A DNA stretch of 64,000 nt from Flavobacterium gilvum (GTDB taxonomy: Bacteria; Bacteroidota; Bacteroidia; Flavobacteriales; Flavobacteriaceae), in NCBI RefSeq assembly GCF_001761465.1, contig NZ_CP017479.1, positions 4,154,001 through 4,218,000 on the forward strand, in the 5' to 3' direction. Numbering within the stretch: position 1 is the first letter of the stretch; the number at the start of each line of letters is the position of its first letter. A model generated the notes under the pieces. That model saw only the letters and a list, made by a program, of their open reading frames with translations, ran no database searches and was not told the origin of the DNA. Below are positions 1-8,307 of this stretch, in pieces. The translations under genes and the position numbers were made by a program.

Positions 1-1
1 A

Positions 2-337
2 CAAATAAAAGACAACAGTTTTTATGGTGAAATCCGGAACATCAATTCGCTTTCCGGTGGCGAAACTTTTTTGGTAAGTTTGTCACTGGCACTTGGTCTT
101 TCTGATTTGGCCAGCAAAAAAACTAAAATACGTTCTTTGTTTATAGACGAAGGTTTTGGAACGCTTGACCCTGAAAACCTAAACAATGCACTTGATACTC
201 TGGAAATGCTTCGCCAAACCGAAAACCGCCAAATAGGCATTATTTCACATATTGACGAACTCAAAAAAAGAGTCACCACTCAAATCAAGGTAAATAAAAT
301 TTCAAATGAATATAGTAACCTTGAAATAGTGGATTGA
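2..337 (+). CDS. sbcC: SbcC-type exonuclease ATPase subunit, C-terminal end only
   Basis: This is the 3' end of a gene that begins outside the window. The visible residues contain the ABC signature LSGGETFLVSLSLALGLSDL, the Walker B and D-loop region FIDEGFGTLDPENL, and the H-switch IISHIDELK. That order and spacing are typical of the C-terminal lobe of SbcC/Rad50 ATPases, which partner the SbcD nuclease to process DNA ends and hairpins. The reading frame is open from base 2 to the TGA at 335-337. Only about 111 residues are present, so the coiled coil and zinc hook cannot be examined. A generic SMC-like AAA ATPase is the alternative, but the signature fits SbcC best. Confidence 0.85.
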   Translation, partial: QIKDNSFYGEIRNINSLSGGETFLVSLSLALGLSDLASKKTKIRSLFIDEGFGTLDPENLNNALDTLEMLRQTENRQIGIISHIDELKKRVTTQIKVNKISNEYSNLEIVD

Positions 338-406
338 GGTTTTTGATAACCTCTTTTTATACTTACACAGCTATCTAAAATTTTAAAAAATCTAATAAAA
401 ATAGTT

Positions 407-2896
407 TTAAACAGTTTTATACCCCAACCAATCAGCAAAGCCATTCCAGCCTTTATTTTTGTAAACCTCTTTTGGATTGGAAGGTATGTTGTTGGGTTTA
501 TCTCCCGATTTACAATATGCTCTCCATTCTCTAAAACTATTTATATTTAGTTGATGCACAAATAGTTTTGCGTCTTCAAAATCTAAACAATCTATTAGAA
601 CACTACGTGAAACCTTTTCATATCCCAGCCAATCTTCAAATCCATTCCATCCCTCATTTTTGTAAACATTTTCAGGAGAAGCAGGAATGTTTTCAGGTTT
701 TAAACCAGATTTTTTCAACTCCTTCCATTCACTCACACTTTTAAGATTTAAAGTTTTTACAAAATTCTTTGCATCCTCAAAAGAAAGAAAATCACTACCG
801 ATTATAGATAAATTATATCCTAGCCAATCTGCAAAGCCATTCCATCCTGCATTTTTGTATACTTTTTCGGGAGAAGAAGGAATGTTTTCAGGTTTTAAAC
901 CTGATTTTCTAAACTCCCTCCATTCCTTCTCACTTTTAAGATTCAAAGTCTTTACAAAAATCTTTGCTTCTTCAAAAGAAAGAAATACTGACTGTTTTGG
1001 TTTGTTTTTTTCAGTGATTAATTTCAGCTTGCCAATGCATTCTTCTCTTTTTGAATGTATTTCTTCAGGTTTACAAGTTGGATAAACAAAAGGATATTTT
1101 GAAATAGTATCAATGAAAATATCTGACCAATAAATTGCTTTTTCAAAGTCCTTTATTTTCATGTATGCAGAAATGAGCTTTGAGATTACAGAACCAATAA
1201 ATCTACAACGTGTATTTGACGCTGCTTTTTCATGAAACATAGACATAAAAACACTACAATCATTATCAGTATTTTTAATAAGTTGCAAAAGAAGCTCTTT
1301 TTCAATTTTAGCAGACCTTAATTCTGAATACGATCTTTCAATAAGTTTATTGGCTTCATAGGTAATATTACTTCCAATCTGGCTCCACTTATTCCATTCT
1401 TCATTTGAAATATTCCCACCCTGAATTATAATATCAAGTACTTCTTCAGGTAATTTAATTGCATCGCTATATTCTAATGAAATATAGAAACGATAATAGT
1501 ATTCGTTATGATAAACACAAATACCGTTGTTAAAACATCTTGTATATTCAGAAATAGCATAGATACATTTATTTATCTTTTCAGATAAATTACTTTTCTT
1601 TACTGATTCAAAGGCTTTAATGTTCTCTACATGGTTATTTTCGTATATTGAGGTAAATTGACTTAAAAAATGTAGTTCATTTATAGCACTATCGCTTGTT
1701 ATCTCATCTTTATAGTATGCATCATTTATTCTTACAATTCTGAACGATACATATTTTTTTACTTTATGCAAATTGCTTTTTCCATTGAATGCAGTTTTAT
1801 ATTCTGCTTTTTGTGATGAATTTAATTCATAGAAATCATAAACATTGTGATAGTGAAAATATTCATTGTCATCAATTTGCTTGGGTATATCGGCATCTGC
1901 ATTTAAAACCAAAAAATTAAAACTTTCAATTTCGTTTTCATAATTATCCGTTATTTTCTTATTATCCTCAAGTTTAACTATGCGCTTTTTATAATAATTT
2001 TCATCGATTAGATTTAGTCTAAAAACGTTATTTATTTGTGTTAAGTTAACAAAACTCCATGTTTTAGGTATGTTTGTTAATGTTTCAAAATACGAATCAC
2101 GATCTTCTTTTTTTATATTATTTTTAATTTTATTGGAATAAACTATTTGTTGTTCTGGTGTTAAATTATGAAACTCAAAAGCATCTTTCATCATTTCAAA
2201 ATTTTCATCTATATATTGGAACATTTTGTCAAAAACACTCTTGGAGAGTGTCTTTTTATCTGTAAAACACCAACATTTTATAATTTTTTCAAAAATAAAT
2301 GGATTTTTTTGGAGAAAATAATGATTGGGAGCAAGATTTTCATCAAATAGAATAGTCTCAATTATTTCACACCCATCATATTCCTTTTCATCTAAAAGTA
2401 TATCTAAATAAAGTTCAATTAGTTCTGACAACTCAATAGTCCCAAAAAATGTTTTAAATATCAACAGAAAATCCCAATTGAGTTGTTCGATGTCTACATG
2501 ATTATCTAATATTGCTTCATTGTATTTATCTACTAATATTTTAAATGAAGTCTCTGAAGTTATTTTTAGATTCTCCAAAGAAGATCTTGATTTCTGCCTT
2601 AAAAATGCCAAACCTATTTCATTATGAGAATAATAAGACCCATTTTTTAAATAAAATAGTTCAAAATCAGGAGTATTTTTGTTTGAAAGATCTTCTATGA
2701 CCTTAATTATTGAAATGTAGTTTTGATTTGAATTTAAGTGATTTATAAATGATTTGAAATCTAAACTATAGTTTGCAAATAAATCACGTCTTAGTGGTTT
2801 TGTACGATAAGAAGCAATTATTGATTTCTTATAAAGTAAATTAAGGTATTGGGACGCAGTTACATCTTTAAATAATGATTTATTTTTGATACTCAT
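407..2896 (-). CDS. 829-aa protein with three C-terminal integrase-type repeat units
   Basis: The N-terminal 640 residues are mostly helical and match no family I recognise. The last 190 residues hold three tandem copies of a unit of about 60 residues with the pattern F-EDAK-FV--L-N-KS--EW---KSG-KP-NIPS-P--VYKN-GWNGF-DWLGY (roughly bases 815-995, 620-800 and 410-595). This unit resembles the phage-integrase repeat (Pfam Integrase repeat unit family), found beside site-specific recombinases and in large proteins of unknown role. No tyrosine-recombinase R-H-R-Y core is visible, so it should not be called an integrase. There is no signal peptide or TM segment, so it is probably cytoplasmic. The gene stands alone between sbcC and the SrfB/SrfC operon, with its own upstream palindrome at 2966-2982. 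Function unknown. Confidence 0.8.
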   Translation of the reverse strand: MSIKNKSLFKDVTASQYLNLLYKKSIIASYRTKPLRRDLFANYSLDFKSFINHLNSNQNYISIIKVIEDLSNKNTPDFELFYLKNGSYYSHNEIGLAFLRQKSRSSLENLKITSETSFKILVDKYNEAILDNHVDIEQLNWDFLLIFKTFFGTIELSELIELYLDILLDEKEYDGCEIIETILFDENLAPNHYFLQKNPFIFEKIIKCWCFTDKKTLSKSVFDKMFQYIDENFEMMKDAFEFHNLTPEQQIVYSNKIKNNIKKEDRDSYFETLTNIPKTWSFVNLTQINNVFRLNLIDENYYKKRIVKLEDNKKITDNYENEIESFNFLVLNADADIPKQIDDNEYFHYHNVYDFYELNSSQKAEYKTAFNGKSNLHKVKKYVSFRIVRINDAYYKDEITSDSAINELHFLSQFTSIYENNHVENIKAFESVKKSNLSEKINKCIYAISEYTRCFNNGICVYHNEYYYRFYISLEYSDAIKLPEEVLDIIIQGGNISNEEWNKWSQIGSNITYEANKLIERSYSELRSAKIEKELLLQLIKNTDNDCSVFMSMFHEKAASNTRCRFIGSVISKLISAYMKIKDFEKAIYWSDIFIDTISKYPFVYPTCKPEEIHSKREECIGKLKLITEKNKPKQSVFLSFEEAKIFVKTLNLKSEKEWREFRKSGLKPENIPSSPEKVYKNAGWNGFADWLGYNLSIIGSDFLSFEDAKNFVKTLNLKSVSEWKELKKSGLKPENIPASPENVYKNEGWNGFEDWLGYEKVSRSVLIDCLDFEDAKLFVHQLNINSFREWRAYCKSGDKPNNIPSNPKEVYKNKGWNGFADWLGYKTV

Positions 2897-2965
2897 AAAT
2901 ATTTACGTTTTTTTATCTTTATCATAGATTCTAAACACAAATATTAAGCCATAAAAGAGATTCTA

Positions 2966-2982
2966 TTTCACAAATTGTGAAA
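2966..2982. promoter_or_regulatory. 17-bp palindrome upstream of the 829-aa gene
   Basis: TTTCACAAATTGTGAAA is a perfect inverted repeat with 8-bp arms and a single central base. It lies 70 bases upstream of the 829-aa gene start, on the promoter-proximal side. It looks like a dimeric regulator operator, but no regulator is encoded next to it. Inference only. Confidence 0.4.
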
Positions 2983-2993
2983 CTTATAACATT

Positions 2994-3030
2994 AAGGCTC
3001 AGATTTAAATAAATAATCTGAGCCTTTTAA
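2994..3030 (-). terminator. Probable terminator of the SrfB/SrfC operon
   Basis: Twelve-base perfect arms (AAGGCTCAGATT and AATCTGAGCCTT) flank a 9-base loop, about 160 bases past the stop codon of the last operon gene. The hairpin is symmetric. The T-tract is weak on the minus side and there is a TTTT run on the plus side, so its direction is an inference from gene order. Confidence 0.55.
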
Positions 3031-3184
3031 AAAAAATCTAATTGTAAAATTAGTTAGAACTAGATTTAACATCGTCAGTTACACTAATAGTACTAATGCG
3101 ATCAGGAATTAGTATTTCTATAAAAATTCCCTTAATTAATATAGTTTAAAATACGATGATTGCTCTTATTATGATTTTTAGAAT

Positions 3185-5266
3185 TTAAAATTTTCTAATT
3201 GCTCTAACAATGGCTGTACTTGTTTTTGAAGTACTAGTTGCTGTTCCGGTTGAAAAATTAATACTATAGGCTATTGTTGCAGAACTTTGCGAAGAACTCC
3301 AATAATATCCACCACTGAATCCTCCTATTACAGCTCTATTACTATACAATGTTTGTAGTTCATAGTAACTTGGCAGATACCAATCACTATATCCTCCTGA
3401 AGTTAAATCATTACATATTCTAGCTGCAATACTTGAAGTAGTACATCCATTTATAATTGCTGTTGTATTATTCTGGCCAGTTCCAATAGATGTACTTGTG
3501 TTAATTGATGTTCCAGAACACCCCCATTGAGCATTTGTGCTTTGATTTACTGTTGTTGCAATTAACCCGTGTGTTTGACCTGCTATATAACCAGAATCCC
3601 CAGGTTGAAAAATGTATGCAATTATTCCTCCTTGATAGCTTTGCCCAATGGCTAAGGCAGAAGCCAATGTTGTAAATGTTGTTACTGAACCATAAGCAGT
3701 ACCAGCGCTATTAGTAGCATAAGCTCTAACATAATAGGTTTTACCTGCAGATAATCCCGTAATTGAACTTGTGAACGCCCCCTCGCCAGAACCATCTGTT
3801 GTAGTGCTATTATATATAGTGGGGAGAGAGTTTGTATCACTCCAACACACACCACGAGCGGTTATTAATGCCCCTCCATCGCTTAACACATCACCTCCAC
3901 TTGAAGCAGTAGTTTGTGTTATAGAAGAAATATTTTTTGTAGTAACTCCTGTAGGCATGGTTGCGGCTGAAGTTCTAAAACTTTGATAGGCTCCATAAGT
4001 TGTTCCGACGCTATTTGTTGCATATGACCTGACATAATAGGTTGTATTTGCTGTTAAACCAGTTAATGAACTTATAAAAGATCCAGTACCAGAGCCATCA
4101 ATTGTTTTTGGGTTTGCTATAGTAGGACTTGCAGTTGTGTTACTCCAACAAACCCCACGAGAAGTTATAGAAGCTCCACCATCACTTGCAACACTTCCTC
4201 CACTAGTTGCTGTTGACTGAGTAATTGAAGTAGCGTTCGTTGTTGTTATACCATTAGGAATTGTTGCAAATGAAGTAGTAAAACTTATTGCAGTGCCATA
4301 AGAAGTACCAACACTATTTGTTGCATACGCTCTAACATAATAAGTGGTACCTGGGGCTAATCCTGCCAAAGAACTAGTAAATATTCCTAATCCTGTTCCA
4401 TCCACTGTTTTAGAATTTAATATTGTTGGCGTTGCAGTTGTATTACTCCAACAAACACCACGAGAAATAATACTAGCTCCACTTTCACTAGTCACATTAC
4501 CACCACTAACTGCAGTTGTTTGAGAAATAAATGATGCTATTGTTGTAGAAACTACTGGAATAGTTGCCGATGTGGTAGTAAATGATTTTAAATCACCATA
4601 AGCAGTACCAACATCATTTGTAGCATATGCTCTTATGTAGTATTTTGTGTTTGGAGATAAATTTATCAAAGAACTTGTATATTGTCCTATACCTGTACCA
4701 TCACTGGTTTTGGTATCTGATATCGTAGGATTTGAATTTGTTTTACTAAAACAAACTCCACGGCTAGTAACATTTGAAGCTCCACTATTAGTAATGTTCC
4801 CTCCAGTAATAGCTGAGATTTGTGTAATTGACGAGGCTACAGTAGTCGAAGTGATTATTGGAATAGTCGCCTTTTGAGTTGTGAATGTAACTTCTCCCCC
4901 ATAAGCCGTTCCATAACCATTTGTTGCGTATGCTCTTGCAAAATAGGTCGTGCTTGGAGACAGATTAGTTAAAGTACAATTGAAACTGCCTAAAGTTGCT
5001 TGAGAATCTAGTTTTTTTGAATCTGAAACAGTAGGATTATTATTTGTACTATAACAAATCCCTCTTTCAGAAAGACTAACACCATTATCAGTAATTACTG
5101 TACCGGAAACCGTTGCCGTTGTTTGTAAAACATTGTTAGATTCTATAGTTTTAACTGCATTATCAGACTTACCATAGTCAAATTCTTCAGTACAACTATA
5201 TAATAAAAAGATGCTCATAACTGTTGTGAATAGAATTTTCACACTATATGCTTTTATTTTTTTCAT
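3185..5266 (-). CDS. Lipoprotein with five FN3-like repeats and a DUF1566-like C-terminus
   Basis: I chose the ATG at 5266 because it gives a compact lipoprotein signal (MKKIKAYSVK, hydrophobic stretch, then LLYSC with the lipidation Cys); an in-frame ATG nine codons upstream is less convincing. Five tandem repeats of about 95 residues follow, each with the pattern ITQTTA-SGG-V, RGVCWS-T--PTI, DG-G-G-F-SSL-GL and TTYYVRAYATNS-GTAYG, which are FN3-like beta-sandwich repeats. The last 130 residues (IAYIFQPGDSGY, WYLPSYYELQTLY, YYWSSSQ, VRAIRKF) resemble the DUF1566/Lcl C-terminal domain seen in Bacteroidetes surface lipoproteins. It is the last gene of the operon, 43 bases after the TPR/SH3 gene from the chosen start. 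The likely location is the outer-membrane surface, as an adhesin- or sensor-like end piece. Ligand unknown. Confidence 0.8.
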   Translation of the reverse strand: MKKIKAYSVKILFTTVMSIFLLYSCTEEFDYGKSDNAVKTIESNNVLQTTATVSGTVITDNGVSLSERGICYSTNNNPTVSDSKKLDSQATLGSFNCTLTNLSPSTTYFARAYATNGYGTAYGGEVTFTTQKATIPIITSTTVASSITQISAITGGNITNSGASNVTSRGVCFSKTNSNPTISDTKTSDGTGIGQYTSSLINLSPNTKYYIRAYATNDVGTAYGDLKSFTTTSATIPVVSTTIASFISQTTAVSGGNVTSESGASIISRGVCWSNTTATPTILNSKTVDGTGLGIFTSSLAGLAPGTTYYVRAYATNSVGTSYGTAISFTTSFATIPNGITTTNATSITQSTATSGGSVASDGGASITSRGVCWSNTTASPTIANPKTIDGSGTGSFISSLTGLTANTTYYVRSYATNSVGTTYGAYQSFRTSAATMPTGVTTKNISSITQTTASSGGDVLSDGGALITARGVCWSDTNSLPTIYNSTTTDGSGEGAFTSSITGLSAGKTYYVRAYATNSAGTAYGSVTTFTTLASALAIGQSYQGGIIAYIFQPGDSGYIAGQTHGLIATTVNQSTNAQWGCSGTSINTSTSIGTGQNNTTAIINGCTTSSIAARICNDLTSGGYSDWYLPSYYELQTLYSNRAVIGGFSGGYYWSSSQSSATIAYSINFSTGTATSTSKTSTAIVRAIRKF

Positions 5267-5309
5267 TTTAAGTATTTTTTTCTGATTCAGCATAAATTAG
5301 TATGAATCC

Positions 5310-6443
5310 TTATTTCTTAAGATTAAATGATACCCCAAAAGTTATTTCAGGTTTGTAAAACGCATTATATATATCCATAAAAGAGACTCCTCCATTGATA
5401 TTAATAACCCTGTTGATTCGTATCATTAATCCTGAAGAAGTTACCAAATAACCCGTTTTTTCCAGAGATAAAGTGCCTGCATAATCGTTACGAATAACTT
5501 TGTCGTAATAACCATAACCAGCTCCTATATTCAAATATAGCCGGTTAGACAGCCTAAAATTTGGACCTAATTCTATTTCTGTTTTGTTCTCTATACCTGA
5601 ACCATTTAGAATATCCTCTTCAGGTGTAAAACTAGTTCTAGCTGAAATATGAAATCCAACAGTTTTGTTCCCACCACTTTCGTAGAGCAAACCATATTTT
5701 GCGATTTCACCACTGTGGATGCCAAGACTAGAAAATGGAGGTAATTTTTTTGGTTTGGCTGTTATTGTAGGTTCCGGTTCAGTAACGGTTGAAGTTGTTG
5801 GATTATCAGTATTTTGTATAGGTTCACTATTCATAAAATACACTTCATTGATATATCCAATTTTTCCATTATATTCTACTTTGTAATAATCGCTGCTTGT
5901 TTTACCTTTTATGTTGACTTGTTTTCCAGCGGGTAAAACATATAGTATTTTGGCAAATGGACTATCTGATTCACGCATTTTTGCTTCCCTCTTTAAAATA
6001 TCGGTTTTTGTTACTTTTGAATTGCTTTGCTTAGGAGCACCCGTAGGAACACTAGTAGGAGTTGAAGTATTATTTAATCTTGTTGTTTCTGCTTCATTTA
6101 TTTTAGTATCGCATTTATCTATTTGACTTTTAGCATATACATCTTTTGGATTGGAATCTAAAATAGCTTGATATTTTTCTTTCGCTTTTGCATAATTTAG
6201 AGATGCAAATTCTTGATTGGCTATTTTTAAATTGTCCTTGCACAATTTAGCTCTTTGAATTTTTATTTCACCAAATTGCATATCTGTTTCACTAGCTGCT
6301 GATTTATATAATTCTTTGTATTTGGTTTCAGCACAAGTGTAGTCACCCTCTTCAAAACATTTATCTCCTTCTTTATAATAGTTTTGAGAATATGTTGTAA
6401 ATGAACATATTAATATAAAAAAAAAGAATATACATTGTTTCAT
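5310..6443 (-). CDS. Secreted TPR-SH3-barrel protein, probable outer-membrane component
   Basis: The protein starts with a signal peptide (MKQCIFFFFILICSFTTYSQ). Residues of about 21-120 form TPR-like helical repeats (YYKEGDKCFEEGDYTCAE, NYAKAKEKYQAILDSNPKD). A Thr/Ser/Pro linker follows, then an SH3b-like module around 150-205 (DSPFAKILYVLPAGKQVNI and YYKVEYNGKIGYINEVYF). After a second Pro-rich linker, the last 130 residues are rich in amphipathic beta strands (GFHISARTSF, LYLNIGAGYGYYD, YLVTSSGLMIRI, EITFGVSFNLKK), like a small outer-membrane beta-barrel ending in an aliphatic residue plus KK. Such a protein could link peptidoglycan to the outer membrane. It begins 1 base after the preceding gene stops, so it is translated from the same mRNA. 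Confidence 0.7.
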   Translation of the reverse strand: MKQCIFFFFILICSFTTYSQNYYKEGDKCFEEGDYTCAETKYKELYKSAASETDMQFGEIKIQRAKLCKDNLKIANQEFASLNYAKAKEKYQAILDSNPKDVYAKSQIDKCDTKINEAETTRLNNTSTPTSVPTGAPKQSNSKVTKTDILKREAKMRESDSPFAKILYVLPAGKQVNIKGKTSSDYYKVEYNGKIGYINEVYFMNSEPIQNTDNPTTSTVTEPEPTITAKPKKLPPFSSLGIHSGEIAKYGLLYESGGNKTVGFHISARTSFTPEEDILNGSGIENKTEIELGPNFRLSNRLYLNIGAGYGYYDKVIRNDYAGTLSLEKTGYLVTSSGLMIRINRVININGGVSFMDIYNAFYKPEITFGVSFNLKK

Positions 6444-6444
6444 T

Positions 6445-7362
6445 TTATTTGTTTGGTATTAATTTAGAAATATCTTGATCAGGATTTGGAAACTTTATTT
6501 TAATAACTTGAAATAAAATACCTGACAAATAAGGATAATCAGAAAAATTAAAATCATAGTTAAATATATATTTGGAAATTTCAGTTTGAATTTTGTTTAA
6601 TTTTAGTTTTTTAATTCCGTCCTCCATACCAGATACAGTTTCTTTTTTATCAATAGTATCAATATTTATTAGACAATCTCTAAGTCCCTTATCTAGCAGT
6701 TGATAATTTTCAATTTGTATCTTCAATTTATCAAGTGATGCCGACGGTTGCTTAATTGTGTTTAATTCGATTTGTGATTTTTTTAATTTTTCACCATCAA
6801 AAGGGTTATCAAGTAATGATTTGGCATCAAAATATTTGTTTAAATCAATAAAAATCTGATTCAATTCATTATTTTCACCTATAAGTTGCAAATCACGTTC
6901 TATTGAGAATTTACTTGATGAGACAATTAAATCATCAAATTTTTTGCCTTTGTAAGTATTAATAATTTTAGCCAAAATTTCACTTTTAACTTTTTCCTTT
7001 TCATCTAATTTTTTTTGTTCACAAATTATTCTTTCACTAGATATTTTCTGACTTAATTCCGATTTTTGGTTCTTCAATAGAGTAATAGAGTCGTTTTTTT
7101 GTTTGATCAGATTATCTACCTTTCCCTTTTCTGCTTTAAATTTTTCTAATTTTGACAGCGTCAATTTTAAAATCTTTATAGAGTCAATTTTGTTTTTCAA
7201 AATTTCGTTTTGAACTCTATAATTTTCTTTTTCATTTTTATTTACTTTCATTAAGCTATCAATGATAATAGCTTGTTTTCCTATTTCTTTTATTAAATCC
7301 TGTTGTGCGAAAACAGCAAACAAATTGAATAGTACAAATACTATAGAAATCTTAATTTTCAT
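6445..7362 (-). CDS. Periplasmic coiled-coil protein of the SrfB/SrfC operon
   Basis: The 305-residue protein has a cleavable signal peptide (MKIKISIVFVLFNLFAVFAQ, with cleavage before QDL). Residues of about 25-130 are a long heptad-rich coiled coil dense in Lys, Glu, Leu and Ile (IDSLMKVNKNEKENYRVQNE, KLEKFKAEKGKVDNLIKQK). A mixed alpha-helical domain follows with no motif I recognise. It sits 24 bases after the upstream gene stop and 1 base before the TPR/SH3 gene. A periplasmic rod or spacer role is inferred from the coiled coil and position. No enzymatic residues are evident. Confidence 0.65.
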   Translation of the reverse strand: MKIKISIVFVLFNLFAVFAQQDLIKEIGKQAIIIDSLMKVNKNEKENYRVQNEILKNKIDSIKILKLTLSKLEKFKAEKGKVDNLIKQKNDSITLLKNQKSELSQKISSERIICEQKKLDEKEKVKSEILAKIINTYKGKKFDDLIVSSSKFSIERDLQLIGENNELNQIFIDLNKYFDAKSLLDNPFDGEKLKKSQIELNTIKQPSASLDKLKIQIENYQLLDKGLRDCLINIDTIDKKETVSGMEDGIKKLKLNKIQTEISKYIFNYDFNFSDYPYLSGILFQVIKIKFPNPDQDISKLIPNK

Positions 7363-7386
7363 CGTTTTGAGTTAATTTTAAGAGGC

Positions 7387-8307
7387 TTAAAGGATATTTA
7401 AATATGCATCTTTGCGATCAGAATTTAATCTATTCGATATATTGTTATACCTGTTATAATCATAAGTATAATTACTATTACAATTTGTTTTAAAGTCTTC
7501 TAATTCCTTTTTTAATGGATTGTAAATTATATTTTGGTATTCATTAAATGTAGCAAATTCAAATTGTTTGTATTTACCAGTCCATTTGTTGATTTTCGTG
7601 TCTAAATAAGTTAAATACGTGTCGATTAACCTTTTTTTATTAGTATTTAATTCGCTGTGTAATCGAGTACAATTATTCACATAAACATCTTCAAGTTTAT
7701 TTTTTTTATAGGTATCTATACGGGAAATTTTGGCTTTTAAATCAGCAAAAGGAAATTGTGAATTTAGGTTGGTTTGTGGAATTGGAAAATATTTTGAGAT
7801 TGCGATGAAATTATTAATTTCATCATATTTACGTAGAATTTGCTGTATTTTTAAAAACGAATTATCTACAGGACTCCCTTTTTCAAGAAATTCAGATTTT
7901 CTTAATGTTATACATTCACTCCTAATAAGCGAAAGGTCTTGTAGCTTCCACTCCTTATTATTAAAAACAGTATAGGCTTGTTTAATAAACTTATCTGTAT
8001 AGACCGAATATAGATTTTTAGAAAGTATCTCTTTCCATTGATTGTTTTCAAACTTATTCTTTCCTAAAAGCTGGCTTTTAAAGTAATCATCAATGTAATA
8101 CTTTACTTCATTGTATTTATCTTTACAAAATTTATTTTCAGGTAGTTTACTAAGATTGATAATTTCCTTTTCAATACTATTGGTAAAAGGGTTAACAGGA
8201 GGTGCAACCTTTTTTATTTCGGGAGAACCACCTAATAATGACTTTATAACAAAAAATGAAATTAAACCTATAACGGCTATAGCCAAGCTTATTTTTATAA
8301 TTTTCAT
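7387..8307 (-). CDS. Single-TM-anchored protein of the SrfB/SrfC operon
   Basis: Residues 5-26 (KISLAIAVIGLISFFVIKSL) form one uncleaved-looking membrane anchor. The remaining 280 residues are hydrophilic, helical and rich in Lys, Asn and Tyr, with no recognised domain. The positive N-terminus suggests that the bulk is periplasmic. Its ATG overlaps the stop codon of the upstream 859-aa gene by 4 bases (8304-8307), a sign of translational coupling and perhaps of a physical complex. Function unknown. Confidence 0.65.
   Translation of the reverse strand: MKIIKISLAIAVIGLISFFVIKSLLGGSPEIKKVAPPVNPFTNSIEKEIINLSKLPENKFCKDKYNEVKYYIDDYFKSQLLGKNKFENNQWKEILSKNLYSVYTDKFIKQAYTVFNNKEWKLQDLSLIRSECITLRKSEFLEKGSPVDNSFLKIQQILRKYDEINNFIAISKYFPIPQTNLNSQFPFADLKAKISRIDTYKKNKLEDVYVNNCTRLHSELNTNKKRLIDTYLTYLDTKINKWTGKYKQFEFATFNEYQNIIYNPLKKELEDFKTNCNSNYTYDYNRYNNISNRLNSDRKDAYLNIL

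Noticed and set aside
407..2896. Calling the 829-aa protein a phage integrase
   Set aside because: Only the repeat units resemble integrase-associated modules; no recombinase active-site residues are visible.
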